NCBI GenBank assembly: GCA_021785655.1
Contig: JAJYET010000006.1
Coordinates: forward strand, 1 to 64,000
Direction: 5' to 3'
From: a bacterium
Lineage (GTDB): Bacteria > Chloroflexota > Dormibacteria > Aeolococcales > Bog-877
DNA: 64,000 nucleotides
Position 1 is the first letter of the stretch. Each line of letters starts with the position of its first letter. Under the pieces are notes generated by a model. That model worked only from the letters and a program-made list of their open reading frames with translations, was not told where the DNA came from and made no database searches. Position numbers and translations under genes: made by a program. This document shows, one piece after another, positions 16,268 through 24,698 of this stretch.

Positions 16268-17122
16268 ATGAAGAACTTGGATCCAGACAGCTGGGTGAGG
16301 GCCATGAGGTTCCTTGATCCCCTGGCCGACCGGGGACAGCGACTGGTCGGAGCGGGGATAAGGCGCGGCGGCGCCCCGGCGGCGACTGCGAAGAACCTCC
16401 TCAACGGCCCCTGGCTCGGGCACCCGGTGCACCCCGCCCTCACCGACCTCCCGATCGGCGCCTGGATCGGCGCAGCCCTGCTCGACCTGGCCGGGGAGGA
16501 GAGGGCGGCCGACCTGCTCATGGCGGCCGGATGCGCCGCGGGTGCCGCGGCGGCCGCCTCGGGGATCGCGGACTGGCAGGACAGCTACGGCCACGAGCGC
16601 CGGATGGGGGCGCTCCACGGCATCCTCAACCTCTCCGCACTGGCGATCCTCACCGGGGCGGTGGCGCTGCGCGCCTCCGGGAGGCGGCCCGCCGCCCGTC
16701 CGCTGGGGCGGCTGGGGCTGGGGCTGGCCCTGGGAGCGGCTTACTTTGGGGGCGAACTGGTCTTCCGGCAGGGGACCCAGGTCAACCGCAACGCCTTCAC
16801 CCAGGGCCCGTCCGACTGGACTCCCGCCGTGGCCGAGTCCGAGGTCCGGGAGGGCGCCATGACCACCTGCCAGGTGGGGGGTGCGCAGGTCGTCCTCACC
16901 AGGATTGGGGGCCGGGTCTGCGCCGCGGCGAGTGTCTGCCCCCACGCCGGCGGCCCCCTCTCGGAGGGCCGGCTGGAGGGTGGGGTGGTGACCTGCCCCT
17001 GGCACGGGTCGAAGTTCGATCTCATAACTGGCAGGGTCCTCTGGGGGCCGGCCACGACCCCAATCCCGACGTACGAGGCGCGGGGGGGGACCGCCGGGAT
17101 GATCGAGGTACGGGCCCGCTGA
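16268..17122 (+). CDS. DUF2231 membrane protein fused to a Rieske [2Fe-2S] domain
   Basis: 284 aa. Residues about 45-175 hold the four-helix DUF2231 membrane domain (LGHPVHPALTDLPIGAWIGA, GIADW, LHGILNLSALAILTGAVAL). Residues about 190-284 form a Rieske domain with cluster ligands CPHAGG and CPWHGS, followed by FDLITGRVL. The Rieske part resembles ferredoxin components of dioxygenases. It would pass electrons at the cytoplasmic face of the membrane; the partner oxidase is unknown. AGGAGG at 16256-16261 supports ATG 16268. It is divergent from the hopanoid response regulator. Confidence 0.88.
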   Translation: MKNLDPDSWVRAMRFLDPLADRGQRLVGAGIRRGGAPAATAKNLLNGPWLGHPVHPALTDLPIGAWIGAALLDLAGEERAADLLMAAGCAAGAAAAASGIADWQDSYGHERRMGALHGILNLSALAILTGAVALRASGRRPAARPLGRLGLGLALGAAYFGGELVFRQGTQVNRNAFTQGPSDWTPAVAESEVREGAMTTCQVGGAQVVLTRIGGRVCAAASVCPHAGGPLSEGRLEGGVVTCPWHGSKFDLITGRVLWGPATTPIPTYEARGGTAGMIEVRAR

Positions 17123-17123
17123 G

Positions 17124-17815
17124 CCTGGATCCCCTCCTGGAGGGCGCCGTCCTCGAGTGCCAGCGCCATCAACCGGAACGGGCGGCGGAACTGCCGGCCG
17201 GCTTTCGAACGGTCTTGGTCCGGACCGGGGCCGGGGTCTCCACCGGCTCCGGTGTCCCCGACTTTGGGGGCCCGAGGGGATCTGGAGCAGAGATCCCGGC
17301 GCCGCCCTGCGCGCCACCGCTCCAGCCCGGCGGATGGGCCTGAGACCCGGCGGCGAGGCCTCCGAGCCGGGGCCGGCCCCCATGCCCAACCGCGGCACCC
17401 GGCCCAGGTGGGGTTGGAGCGGCAGGTCGGCCCGCGGCGCTCCGTCACCCAGCAGGTGGAAGGGCACACCTGGCCGCTGGCGTGAGCCCTGCCCCAGTCG
17501 TGGCGATCCATGGCCAACTCGGGAGCGGCCGCTGCCTTGGCCGCGGCGGGGAGGGCCGGATGGAGGAGGTGCCAGGGCGGGTGGGGCAGGGAGAGCGGGA
17601 CCGGTCTGCCCCGTCTGCGGAGGCACCCTCAAGTCCGGGGCTGCATCCTGCGGCCAGCCACCTTGCGGCGCGGCAATCCGACGGGCCGAGGGGACGGCCC
17701 AGGGCCGCGATCGCTTCCTGGCCGGGGGGTGGGGGCCGCCGTCCGGATGGGACGCTCCCGAGCTCTGCCCCGATCGGCAGCCCGGCACGACGCTGACCGG
17801 TCAGGCCGGGGCGCG
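17124..17815 (+). pseudogene. Decayed Sir2-family (sirtuin) NAD-dependent deacetylase
   Basis: No intact frame is present, but sirtuin landmarks appear in the right order across all three forward frames. They are VLVRTGAGVSTGSGVPDFGG near 17210-17270, GPEGIWSRDPGAAL near 17265-17310, VTQQVEGHTW near 17450 (compare VTQNVDGLH), VVAIHGQLGSGRCL near 17500 (compare the catalytic HG and first zinc cysteine), and CPVCGGTLKSGAASCGQP near 17610-17665 (second zinc pair and following strand). Many substitutions and frameshifts show it is old. It runs into the convergent end of the HDAC gene. Confidence 0.75.
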
Positions 17816-18787
17816 CTCCTGAGTGGGAGCCGGCTCCAAACCGGCCAGGGCGAGGGCGCAGGAGACGGCCGCGACCGGCATCTCTTGGAGGTCGTATCCC
17901 CCCTCCAGGAGGGCGGCGACCCGGCCGGGGCAGCTCTCGGCGGCCACCTCGGCCACCCGGGCCATGGCCAGCCCATATGAGGACCAGCGCAGTCTGAGAC
18001 CGGCGAGGGGGTCGCCCTGCAGGGCGTCGAAGCCCAGGCTGACCAGGATCAACTCGGGGTGGTGGCGGCGGACTGCTGGCAGCACCCGGGACTCCAGCTC
18101 CGCGAGCCAGATCGGGCCCTCGGTGCCGGCCGGCAGGGGGACGTTGATGGTGGCCCCGAAGCCGTCCCCCCCGCCTCGCTCCGAGGCTGCGCCGGTGCCT
18201 GGGTACAGCGGCCACTGGTGGAGGGAGGTGTAGAGCACCTGGGGGTCCTCCCAGAACACCTCCTGGGTGCCGTTCCCGTGGTGGACGTCCAGGTCGAGGA
18301 TCGCCACCCGCTCCACCCCCAGCCGCCTTTGGGCATGCCTCACCGCCAGGGCCACGTTGTTGAAGAGGCAAAAGCCCATGGCTCGGCTCGGGGTCGCGTG
18401 GTGGCCGGGGGGACGCACCAGCGCCAAGGAGGGGGTGGGGGCTGGAGCGCAGGCCAGCTCGGCCGCCACCAGTGCCGCGCCGACGGCGTCCAGGGCGATG
18501 TCGAAGGAGAAGGGGGTGCAGTAGGTGTCCGGGTCGATCCAGCCGCCACCCTCCAGGGCGAGAGCCTGGATCCGGTCGACGTGGCGGGGCAGGTGCACCA
18601 GCAGCAGGTCATCCGGGTCCGCCCGGCGGGCGGAGCGCCAGCTCCCGGGGGAGATGAGCGGCTCCGCGCGCAGTCCCGCCACGATGGCGCGAAGCCGGTC
18701 GGGGGACTCCGGATGGCCCGGGCTCTGGTGGTCGAGGAAGATCTCGTCGTAGAGCAGGGCCAGCCTGGCCTCCCCCCCCTCCGCCAC
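17801..18787 (-). CDS. Histone deacetylase/AcuC/acetylpolyamine amidohydrolase family protein
   Basis: 328 aa, a complete zinc-dependent deacetylase fold. The signatures are HPESPDRL, RPPGHHATPSRAMGFCLFNN (active-site His pair), DLDVHHGNGTQ (zinc Asp and His), TSLHQWPLYPGTG, LVSLGFDALQGDPL (second zinc Asp) and EGGYDL. Bacterial members deacetylate acetoin-pathway enzymes or acetylpolyamines; the substrate here is not known. The start is GTG 18787, 1 nt after the stop of the tandem-YbjQ gene, so it is probably the last gene of that leftward operon. A relic sirtuin lies just beyond its 3' end. Confidence 0.92.
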   Translation of the reverse strand: MAEGGEARLALLYDEIFLDHQSPGHPESPDRLRAIVAGLRAEPLISPGSWRSARRADPDDLLLVHLPRHVDRIQALALEGGGWIDPDTYCTPFSFDIALDAVGAALVAAELACAPAPTPSLALVRPPGHHATPSRAMGFCLFNNVALAVRHAQRRLGVERVAILDLDVHHGNGTQEVFWEDPQVLYTSLHQWPLYPGTGAASERGGGDGFGATINVPLPAGTEGPIWLAELESRVLPAVRRHHPELILVSLGFDALQGDPLAGLRLRWSSYGLAMARVAEVAAESCPGRVAALLEGGYDLQEMPVAAVSCALALAGLEPAPTQERAPA

Positions 18788-18788
18788 C

Positions 18789-19598
18789 CTACTGGTCCAG
18801 GGAGAGCACCATCTGGGGCGCTGCGATGCGGTGGTCCTCCCGGGTGGGCTTGACCGCGGTCCCGACGGCGAAGAATTCGATCACGTGGCTGCCCCAGCCG
18901 TGGTTGTTCTCCTTGATCTGGGCGCCCACGATCCCCTCGGCGGCCACCTCCTCAGCCTCCCGCTGCATCCGCTCCATGGCCAACTCCCGAGCGTCGTAGA
19001 GCGCCTGGGTGAAGTTCGGCATCTCCTGGTTCTGCCCCACCCGCCGCATCCACTGGCCCAGCCCCTGGTGGGCCACGTGGTAGACGCAGGACCCCATCAC
19101 CAGGGCCAGGGGGGCGTAGCCGGCCTGGAGCAGGGTCCAGAAGTCCTGCCCGGAGAGGTCGGAGGTGAAGGGCTTGCCGCGGGGGGTGCGCATGGTGCCT
19201 TGGGAGCTGCGCACGGCGGTGCCCACCGCCATGAACTCGGCCAACCCCTGGCCCCACTCGTACCGATTGATATCCAGGCGGACGCCCACGATCCCGTCGG
19301 CGCCGAGGACGTCGGCCTCCTCCTCCATCCGGCTCATCGCCAGCTCCCGGGCCTGGTACATCGCCTGGCTCAGCACCTGGAGCTCCTGATTCTGCCCGTA
19401 GTTGGCCATCTGCAGCCCGATGTGGTAGATGGAGCTGCCCACCACCAGCCCCACCGGCTCGAACCCGGCCTCCTTCACCAGCAGGAACTCGGAGATGGAG
19501 AGGTCGCTGGTGAAGAGCTTGCGGTGGCCCTCGGTGCCACGCATCTCCTTGAGGCGGTTGACGGCGTCCTCGGGGATCAGGGGCTGCTGCTCGCTCAA
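18789..19598 (-). CDS. Tandem YbjQ (UPF0145) domain protein, copy 1
   Basis: 269 aa made of two YbjQ-like units: residues about 27-130 (FTSDLSISEFLLVKEAGFEP to EFMAVGTAV) and about 140-250 (FTSDLSGQDFWTLLQAGYAP to EFFAVGTAV). Each has the pattern of a helix pair with ARELAMxRMxxEA, then GAxGIVGVxL and a closing strand. Single-domain YbjQ proteins form pentameric rings and are annotated as possible heavy-metal binders without proven function. The start is TTG 19598 with GGAGGAGA upstream. It sits between a second tandem YbjQ gene and the HDAC gene. Confidence 0.85.
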   Translation of the reverse strand: MSEQQPLIPEDAVNRLKEMRGTEGHRKLFTSDLSISEFLLVKEAGFEPVGLVVGSSIYHIGLQMANYGQNQELQVLSQAMYQARELAMSRMEEEADVLGADGIVGVRLDINRYEWGQGLAEFMAVGTAVRSSQGTMRTPRGKPFTSDLSGQDFWTLLQAGYAPLALVMGSCVYHVAHQGLGQWMRRVGQNQEMPNFTQALYDARELAMERMQREAEEVAAEGIVGAQIKENNHGWGSHVIEFFAVGTAVKPTREDHRIAAPQMVLSLDQ

Positions 19599-19611
19599 GC
19601 TATCTCCTCCA

Positions 19612-20529
19612 TCAACTCAACGGGACCACCAAGCGCGGGGCGGGCGCCGCCGCGGCGCGCTCCCCCTCCCCCACCACGGTGCCCAACGCCACCCACTGCA
19701 CGATCCGTCCCTGGACCTGCTCCGAGCCGGTCTGATACTCCAGGATGTGGGACTCCAGCTCCACCCCGACCACCCCCCGGCCCCCCAGGGCGGAGGCCTC
19801 CGCCGCCATTCGGGCTCGGCTCTGGTGCTGGGCGAGGTGCAGCGCGCGGGAGAAGCTGGACACCTCCTGGTTGGACCAAGTCGCCATCCCGCCCATCAGG
19901 CCACCGAAGAAGGCCATCGCGGTCCAGGCGCTGGCCCCCAGCGCTACCCCCAGGGGCCGTTGCCCGGTGGTGGCCAACTTGGCCATGTCCTGCCCACTGA
20001 GCGTGGAGGTGAAGGGACGGGTTGCGGGGGTCCCGCCATCGCGGCGGACGGCGGTGCCGAAGACGGTGAACTCGGCCATCCCCTGGGCCCACTCCCAGCT
20101 GCGGACCACCAGCCGTACCCCCACCACCCCCTCCGCCCCCAGCCCCTCGGCCTCGCGCATCAGCCGGCCCAGGGCCAGGTGGCGGGCCTCGCTGAGCGCC
20201 CTGGTGAGGGGAAGGTTCTCCTGGGGCTCCGGGGCGGTCCAGCCCATCCCCAAGCCTCCGAAGCGCGAGAACCCGGCCTGGACCCAGCCGATCTGGTACA
20301 TCGAGCTGCCCATCACCAGGGCCAGCGGGCGATAGCCCAGCTGGCGCAGGGCCGCCAGCTCGTCGACGGAGAGGTCCGAGGTGAAGGCAGCCCCGGCCTC
20401 GCGCTGGCGAGCGATCCTCTCCTCGGCCTCGAGTGGGATTCCACCTGCCTCGACCAGCTGGCGGCTGCGCTCAGCGCGCTGCAGCTCCTCGGGAGACGGT
20501 CCGGGCTGGCCGCCGCGGAAGAACCGCAT
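19612..20529 (-). CDS. Tandem YbjQ (UPF0145) domain protein, copy 2
   Basis: 305 aa, two YbjQ-like units. The first starts at FTSDLSVDELAALRQLGYRP (about residue 49) and the second at FTSTLSGQDMAKLATTGQRP (about 170). Each ends in GxxGVVGVxLxxxxWE or GVVGVELESHILEYQ. A charged 45-residue N-terminus precedes them. The second unit has a hydrophobic insert (AMAFFGGLMGGMATW). The four YbjQ units of this and the neighbouring gene probably arose by duplication. ATG 20529 follows the stop of the small upstream gene by 2 nt, indicating one operon. Confidence 0.83.
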   Translation of the reverse strand: MRFFRGGQPGPSPEELQRAERSRQLVEAGGIPLEAEERIARQREAGAAFTSDLSVDELAALRQLGYRPLALVMGSSMYQIGWVQAGFSRFGGLGMGWTAPEPQENLPLTRALSEARHLALGRLMREAEGLGAEGVVGVRLVVRSWEWAQGMAEFTVFGTAVRRDGGTPATRPFTSTLSGQDMAKLATTGQRPLGVALGASAWTAMAFFGGLMGGMATWSNQEVSSFSRALHLAQHQSRARMAAEASALGGRGVVGVELESHILEYQTGSEQVQGRIVQWVALGTVVGEGERAAAAPAPRLVVPLS

Positions 20530-20531
20530 CC

Positions 20532-20933
20532 TCAGCCGAGGAGTCGCTCTAGGGCGATCCGCCCCTCGGAGGTGGACTGGCCCTCGCGCAGCAACGCCCG
20601 GCTGAGCTCGGCGAGCCAGGGGTCCACCGCCAGCTCCTCCGTCTTGAGGGCGATCCCCCGCACCACCCGGACCCGGCGAGCCAGCACCGCTCCCTGCTCG
20701 CGCGCCACTTCGAAGCGGTCCTCGCCGAGCTGAATCAGAATCCGCCGCACCTGCTTGTTGCGGCGCAGCATCCCCCCCTGGTATTCGACCTTGACCCGCC
20801 CCGGCAGCGCCCCCGAGAACTTGTCGGCCAGCACCTCGAGGAAGGTGGAGAGGTCCCGGGAGTCCGCCCGGAGCCCGGCGGCCAGCTGCTCGAAGTCAGG
20901 TTGGCCGTCCGCCGGGAAGCTGAGCTCTTCCAT
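20532..20933 (-). CDS. Small conserved-looking protein leading the YbjQ operon
   Basis: 133 aa from ATG 20933 (MEELSFPADG). I do not recognise the family. It has an acidic N-terminus, a helix-rich start (FEQLAAGLRADSRDLSTFLE), a basic patch (GGMLRRNKQVRRILIQLGED) that reads like a lipid or nucleic-acid contact, and an amphipathic C-terminus. No membrane segment or metal motif is visible. The tight 2-nt spacing to the tandem YbjQ gene argues that it works with it. An upstream extension to 21002 is not favoured because a -10-like TATATT lies inside it. Confidence 0.65.
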   Translation of the reverse strand: MEELSFPADGQPDFEQLAAGLRADSRDLSTFLEVLADKFSGALPGRVKVEYQGGMLRRNKQVRRILIQLGEDRFEVAREQGAVLARRVRVVRGIALKTEELAVDPWLAELSRALLREGQSTSEGRIALERLLG

Positions 20934-20943
20934 CTGCCAGGGC

Positions 20944-20990
20944 AATATACCGCCCCCTTGGGGCCGACCAGATTCGAGCGAATTTGTCAA
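20944..20990 (-). promoter_or_regulatory. Promoter elements of the YbjQ-HDAC operon
   Basis: TATATT on the minus strand (20949-20944) ends 10 nt before ATG 20933, giving a leader of only a few bases. Further upstream a perfect TTGACA (20990-20985) is too far away to pair with it. Next to that lies an AGATTCG/CGAATTT near-dyad (about 20970-20985) that could be an operator. Assignment is from sequence pattern only. Confidence 0.4.
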
Positions 20991-20995
20991 GCCCC

Positions 20996-21074
20996 TTCCC
21001 AAAGAGCCCTCCAGTCCCTAATCTTGCGGGCAAAAGGGAATGGGGAGGGGCCGGTGTCCTAGGGACTCCTCCCC
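20996..21074 (+). promoter_or_regulatory. Promoter and structured leader of the APC permease gene
   Basis: TTCCCA (20996-21001) and TAATCT (21019-21024) are spaced 17 nt and would start RNA near 21031. In the resulting leader of about 75 nt, GGGGAGGGG (21042-21050) can pair with CTCCTCCCC (21066-21074), with one non-Watson-Crick position. An 8-bp pair AGTCCCTA (21013-21020)/TAGGGACT (21060-21067) overlaps the right arm of that stem. The ribosome binding site GGAGGT (21091-21096) lies 8 nt before ATG 21105. Confidence 0.4.
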
Positions 21075-21104
21075 GGTTAGCGACTTGTAGGGAGGTGCCT
21101 AAAG

Positions 21105-23048
21105 ATGGCGACGGCGGCGAAACCCGACTACGACGCGTCGGATCGCAAGCTAGCCCGGACCATGTCGGTCTGGCAGCTTTTCTTCCTCTCCATGGGAGGG
21201 ATAATCGGCTCCGGGTGGCTCTTCGCGGCCATCGCCTCGGCCTCGGTGGCCGGGCCGGGCGCGATCGTCTCCTGGATCGTGGGTGGCGTGCTGGTCCTCT
21301 TCGTCGCCCTCAACTACGCTGAGGTCTCGGGGATGCTCCCCCGAAGCGGAGCGATCGTGCGCTACCCGCACCTGACCCACGGCGGCTACACCGGCTTCAT
21401 CCTGGGCTGGACATATCTGCTCTCGGCGGTCTCGGTGCCGGCCATCGAGGCCGAGGCGGTGGTCACCTATGCCAGTTCCTACATCCACGGGATCGTCAAC
21501 AGCAGCTCCGAGCTGACCTGGCCGTCCGGGATCCTCTTCGGGGTCGGGCTGATGGTCCTGTTCTTCATCATCAACTACGCCGGGATTCGCTTCCTCAGCC
21601 AGTTCAACGCCTTCGTCACCGGCTGGAAGTTCGTGATCCCCGGGCTGACCATCATTCTGCTGCTGCTGCTGGACCTGCACACCAAGAACTTCTCGGGCTA
21701 CGGCGGCTTCTTCCCGCTCGGCACCCAGCCGGTTCTGGGCGCGGTGGCCAGCACCGGGATCGTCTTCTCCTACCTCGGCTTCCGGCAGGCGCTGGACTTC
21801 GGCGGTGAGGCCAAGAACCCTCAGCGGGACGTGCCCACGGCCACCATCCTCTCCGTCCTCGCCGGCATGGTCGTCTACGTGCTGCTCCAGGTCGCCTTCA
21901 CCGGCGGCATCAACTGGGGCTTCTTCCACGTCCACGTGGGCGACTGGGCGGGGCTCAAGGCCGCCGGCAGCGCCGCCGCCGACGCTCCCTTCTACGTCCT
22001 TCTGAAGGGATCGGGGACCGCCCTCCTGGGCGGCTTCGCCACGATCCTGCTGATCGACGCCTTCATCTCCCCCACCGGCACGGGCTACATCTACCTCGGT
22101 ACCTCGGCCCGGACGGTTTACGGCCTGTCGGTGGTGGGCTACCTGCCCAAGCAGTTCCAGAACGTCTTGGCCTCGACCAAGATCCCGCTCATGGCCCTGC
22201 TGGCCTCGACAGTGGTGGGCTGCCTCTTCTTCCTGCCGCTCCCCAGCTGGTACACCCTGGTGGGGATCATCACCTCGGCCACAGTCCTCACCTACATCAT
22301 GGGTGGCATCGGGCTGCCCATCCTGCGTCGCACCGCGGGGTCGCTGACCAGGCCGTTCCGCCTCTGGGGGGCGGAGATCCTGGCCCCGGTGGGCTTCATC
22401 GGCGCAGTCCTGATCGTCTACTGGGCGGACTTCGAGACTCTGGCCATCGTCTTCGCCGCGGTCTTCGTGGCGCTGCCCCTGTTCACCTGGTTCTACGCCC
22501 CCATGAAGGGCTGGATCAGCACCGGTTCCGGCGGCATCCTGGGGCTGGTCTTCCTCGTGCTCTGGATCATCGTCCAGCGCTGGGGCGGCTACGCCCTGAC
22601 CGCCGCCCCGGCAACCATCCCCCACCCCGCCTTCGGAGTCTTCTACTTCACCACCATCGTGCTGATCGTGGGCTTCACCGCCACCCTCTGGTACCTCTGC
22701 AACGAGGAGGGACGCAAGGCGGTGAGCTCCAGCTGGTGGCTCATCTTTTTCCTTCTGGCGATGTTCGGGATCTCCTACTACGGCTCCTACGGGGTGACGT
22801 TCCTTGGCTTCGTGGGCGCTCCCAAGGACATCGGGATCCCCTTCCCCACCGACATCCTGGTGGTGATCATGGTCAGCCTGCTCGCCTTCGGCTGGGCGGT
22901 CCACAGCGGGTACGAGACCGAGGAGATCGCCGCCATCGTGCTCAGCGGAACCGGGGTCGTGGGCGAGGGCCCAATCGCCCAGACCGGCGGCTACATGCCA
23001 CCGCAGGTGGGACCGGCCGCCAGCCCCGACCCGGACCCGGGGGGCTGA
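21105..23048 (+). CDS. APC-superfamily amino acid permease
   Basis: 647 aa with about 13-14 membrane helices. The first helix carries the APC signature FFLSMGGIIGSGWLFA, followed by NYAEVSGMLPRSGAIVRYP. FSYLGFRQALDFGGEAKNPQRDVP is the conserved helix-6/loop segment of amino-acid/proton symporters. It is longer than the usual 450-500 aa because two or three extra C-terminal helices and a Pro/Asp-rich tail follow. The substrate is not readable; aspartate:proton-symporter-like members are similar in general layout. The gene is single, followed by strong hairpins. Confidence 0.9.
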   Translation: MATAAKPDYDASDRKLARTMSVWQLFFLSMGGIIGSGWLFAAIASASVAGPGAIVSWIVGGVLVLFVALNYAEVSGMLPRSGAIVRYPHLTHGGYTGFILGWTYLLSAVSVPAIEAEAVVTYASSYIHGIVNSSSELTWPSGILFGVGLMVLFFIINYAGIRFLSQFNAFVTGWKFVIPGLTIILLLLLDLHTKNFSGYGGFFPLGTQPVLGAVASTGIVFSYLGFRQALDFGGEAKNPQRDVPTATILSVLAGMVVYVLLQVAFTGGINWGFFHVHVGDWAGLKAAGSAAADAPFYVLLKGSGTALLGGFATILLIDAFISPTGTGYIYLGTSARTVYGLSVVGYLPKQFQNVLASTKIPLMALLASTVVGCLFFLPLPSWYTLVGIITSATVLTYIMGGIGLPILRRTAGSLTRPFRLWGAEILAPVGFIGAVLIVYWADFETLAIVFAAVFVALPLFTWFYAPMKGWISTGSGGILGLVFLVLWIIVQRWGGYALTAAPATIPHPAFGVFYFTTIVLIVGFTATLWYLCNEEGRKAVSSSWWLIFFLLAMFGISYYGSYGVTFLGFVGAPKDIGIPFPTDILVVIMVSLLAFGWAVHSGYETEEIAAIVLSGTGVVGEGPIAQTGGYMPPQVGPAASPDPDPGG

Positions 23049-23064
23049 CCGACTTCGGATCGAC

Positions 23065-23119
23065 GGCCGCCACCTAGGAGGCGGCCAAGGGCCCGCCCGG
23101 GTCTCCCGGGCGGGCCCTT
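23065..23119 (+). terminator. Double hairpin terminator after the APC permease gene
   Basis: A perfect 15-bp stem runs from 23087-23101 to 23105-23119 with a 3-nt TCT loop. Just before it, GGCCGCC (23065-23071) pairs with GGCGGCC (23080-23086). There is no long U-run after the stem. The structure lies between the permease stop and the promoter of the MFS gene. Confidence 0.7.
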
Positions 23120-23156
23120 CCATCTCCCCGGGCGCCGCCGGCTCGGCGCCCCGGGC

Positions 23157-23162
23157 TATATT
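23157..23162 (+). promoter_or_regulatory. -10 box giving a leaderless MFS transcript
   Basis: TATATT ends exactly 6 nt before ATG 23169, and no ribosome binding site precedes that ATG (CGGTGC lies between). Transcription would begin at or next to the start codon. No convincing -35 hexamer is seen in the GC-rich sequence upstream. Confidence 0.55.
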
Positions 23163-23168
23163 CGGTGC

Positions 23169-24659
23169 ATGGGATCGGTGTCCGAGTCGGAGCGCGCTGT
23201 CCACGGCTGGCGGCGCCTCCTAGTGGAGCCCAGGCGGCCCGCCTCGGTGGCCCGAAACCCCAACAGCCACTGGCTGGTGGTGGGCACGGTCTGCGTGGGG
23301 GCGTTCATGGGCCAGCTGGACGCCAGCATCGTGGTCCTGGCGCTTCCCCGACTGAAGACCGACTTCAACGCCTCGCTGGGGTCGGTGGAGTGGGTCTCGC
23401 TGGCCTACCTCTTGGTCCTGGTGGCGATGGTGACCGCGGTGGGGCGCTTCGCCGACATGGTGGGGCGCAAGCTCCTGTACATCTACGGCTTCGCCATCTT
23501 CATCATCGGGACCGCCCTCTGCGGGCTGGCCCCCAGCCTCACCTTCCTCGATGTCTTCCGGGTCCTGCAGGGGTTCGGCGCGGCCATGCTCCAGGCCAAC
23601 AGCGTCGCCCTCATCGTGCAGGCGATGCCGCCGGACAAGCTGGGCAAGGGGATCGGAGTCCAGGGTGCTGCCCAGGCGCTGGGACTCTCCCTCGGCCCGG
23701 CGGTGGGCGGCCTGCTCCTGGTCCTGGGCGGGTGGCGGCTGATCTTCTTCGTCAACGTGCCGGCCGGGCTGCTGGGCATGGCGCTGGGGTGGTTCCTCCT
23801 CCCCAGAAGCCGTCACCTCGCCGAGCGCGAGCCGATGGACTGGTGGGGGATCGGCAGCTTCGTGGCGGCCATCACCGCCCTCCTGCTGGCCCTCTCCTTC
23901 GGGAACGAGACGGGCTGGCTCTCGCCCGAGATCCTGGGCTTCGTGGCCGCCACCGCGATCTTCGGGACGATGTTCATCCGCCGGGAGCTGCGCTGCCGGG
24001 CCCCCATGATGCAGCTCTCGATGTTCAAGGTGGTGCCCTTCTCGGCCGGGATCTCCTCCGGGCTGCTCTCCTACCTCGCGCTCTTCGGCGCCCTCTTCGT
24101 ACTCCCCTTCTACCTCAAGGACGCCGGGCACCTCAACCCGGCCTCCGCCGGGCTGGAGCTGGTGGTGCTGCCGGTGTTCCTGGGGATCACCGCCCCCATC
24201 GCCGGGGCGCTGGCGGACCGAATCGGGGCCCAGCCCCTCACCGTGGGGGGGATGGCGGTGCTGGCGCTGGCCATGGTGGGCATGGGGGCCCATCCGGAGA
24301 CCGGTGGGCTGCTCCTGATGGAGCTGGCGGTTGCCGGGATAGGGCTCGGGATGTTCACCCCGCCCAACAACGCCGCCATCATGGGTTCGGCTCCACGCGA
24401 GCACTCGGGGATGGCCAGCGGGATCCTGAACATGACAAGGGGCACCGGGACCTCCATGGGGGTGGCCCTCACGGGGCTGGTCTACGGGCTCTTCGTGGGG
24501 GCGGGTGCGGGACACAACGCCCCCGTCCACGCGGTGACGCAGGGCCTGGTCGCCTCCGCCTTCTTCCTCGCCGCCATCGCCGTGGCAGCCGGGGTCCTGG
24601 CCGCGTTCCGGGGCCGCACGGGGCTCAACCTCGACCCCACCCTGACCGCCGAGGGCTGA
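23169..24659 (+). CDS. MFS transporter, DHA2 (EmrB/QacA, 14-helix) drug exporter family
   Basis: 496 aa, about 14 membrane helices. The helix-1 motif GAFMGQLDASIVVLALPRL, motif A as AVGRFADMVGRK and motif C as GAAQALGLSLGPAVGG mark DHA2 drug:proton antiporters of the inner membrane. The last helices contain MASGILNMTRGTGTSMGVAL, also family-typical. The natural substrate is unknown; no TetR or MarR regulator is adjacent. It stands between a strong terminator and the MscS gene, 39 nt from the latter. Confidence 0.92.
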   Translation: MGSVSESERAVHGWRRLLVEPRRPASVARNPNSHWLVVGTVCVGAFMGQLDASIVVLALPRLKTDFNASLGSVEWVSLAYLLVLVAMVTAVGRFADMVGRKLLYIYGFAIFIIGTALCGLAPSLTFLDVFRVLQGFGAAMLQANSVALIVQAMPPDKLGKGIGVQGAAQALGLSLGPAVGGLLLVLGGWRLIFFVNVPAGLLGMALGWFLLPRSRHLAEREPMDWWGIGSFVAAITALLLALSFGNETGWLSPEILGFVAATAIFGTMFIRRELRCRAPMMQLSMFKVVPFSAGISSGLLSYLALFGALFVLPFYLKDAGHLNPASAGLELVVLPVFLGITAPIAGALADRIGAQPLTVGGMAVLALAMVGMGAHPETGGLLLMELAVAGIGLGMFTPPNNAAIMGSAPREHSGMASGILNMTRGTGTSMGVALTGLVYGLFVGAGAGHNAPVHAVTQGLVASAFFLAAIAVAAGVLAAFRGRTGLNLDPTLTAEG

Positions 24660-24698
24660 CCCGAGCGCTGATCGGGCGCGCTCTGGCAGGATGGGCCG

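Noticed and set aside
15530-17788. Extension of the response regulator frame to 752 codons
   Set aside because: The upstream part runs antisense through the Rieske gene; the receiver domain starts naturally at ATG 16213.
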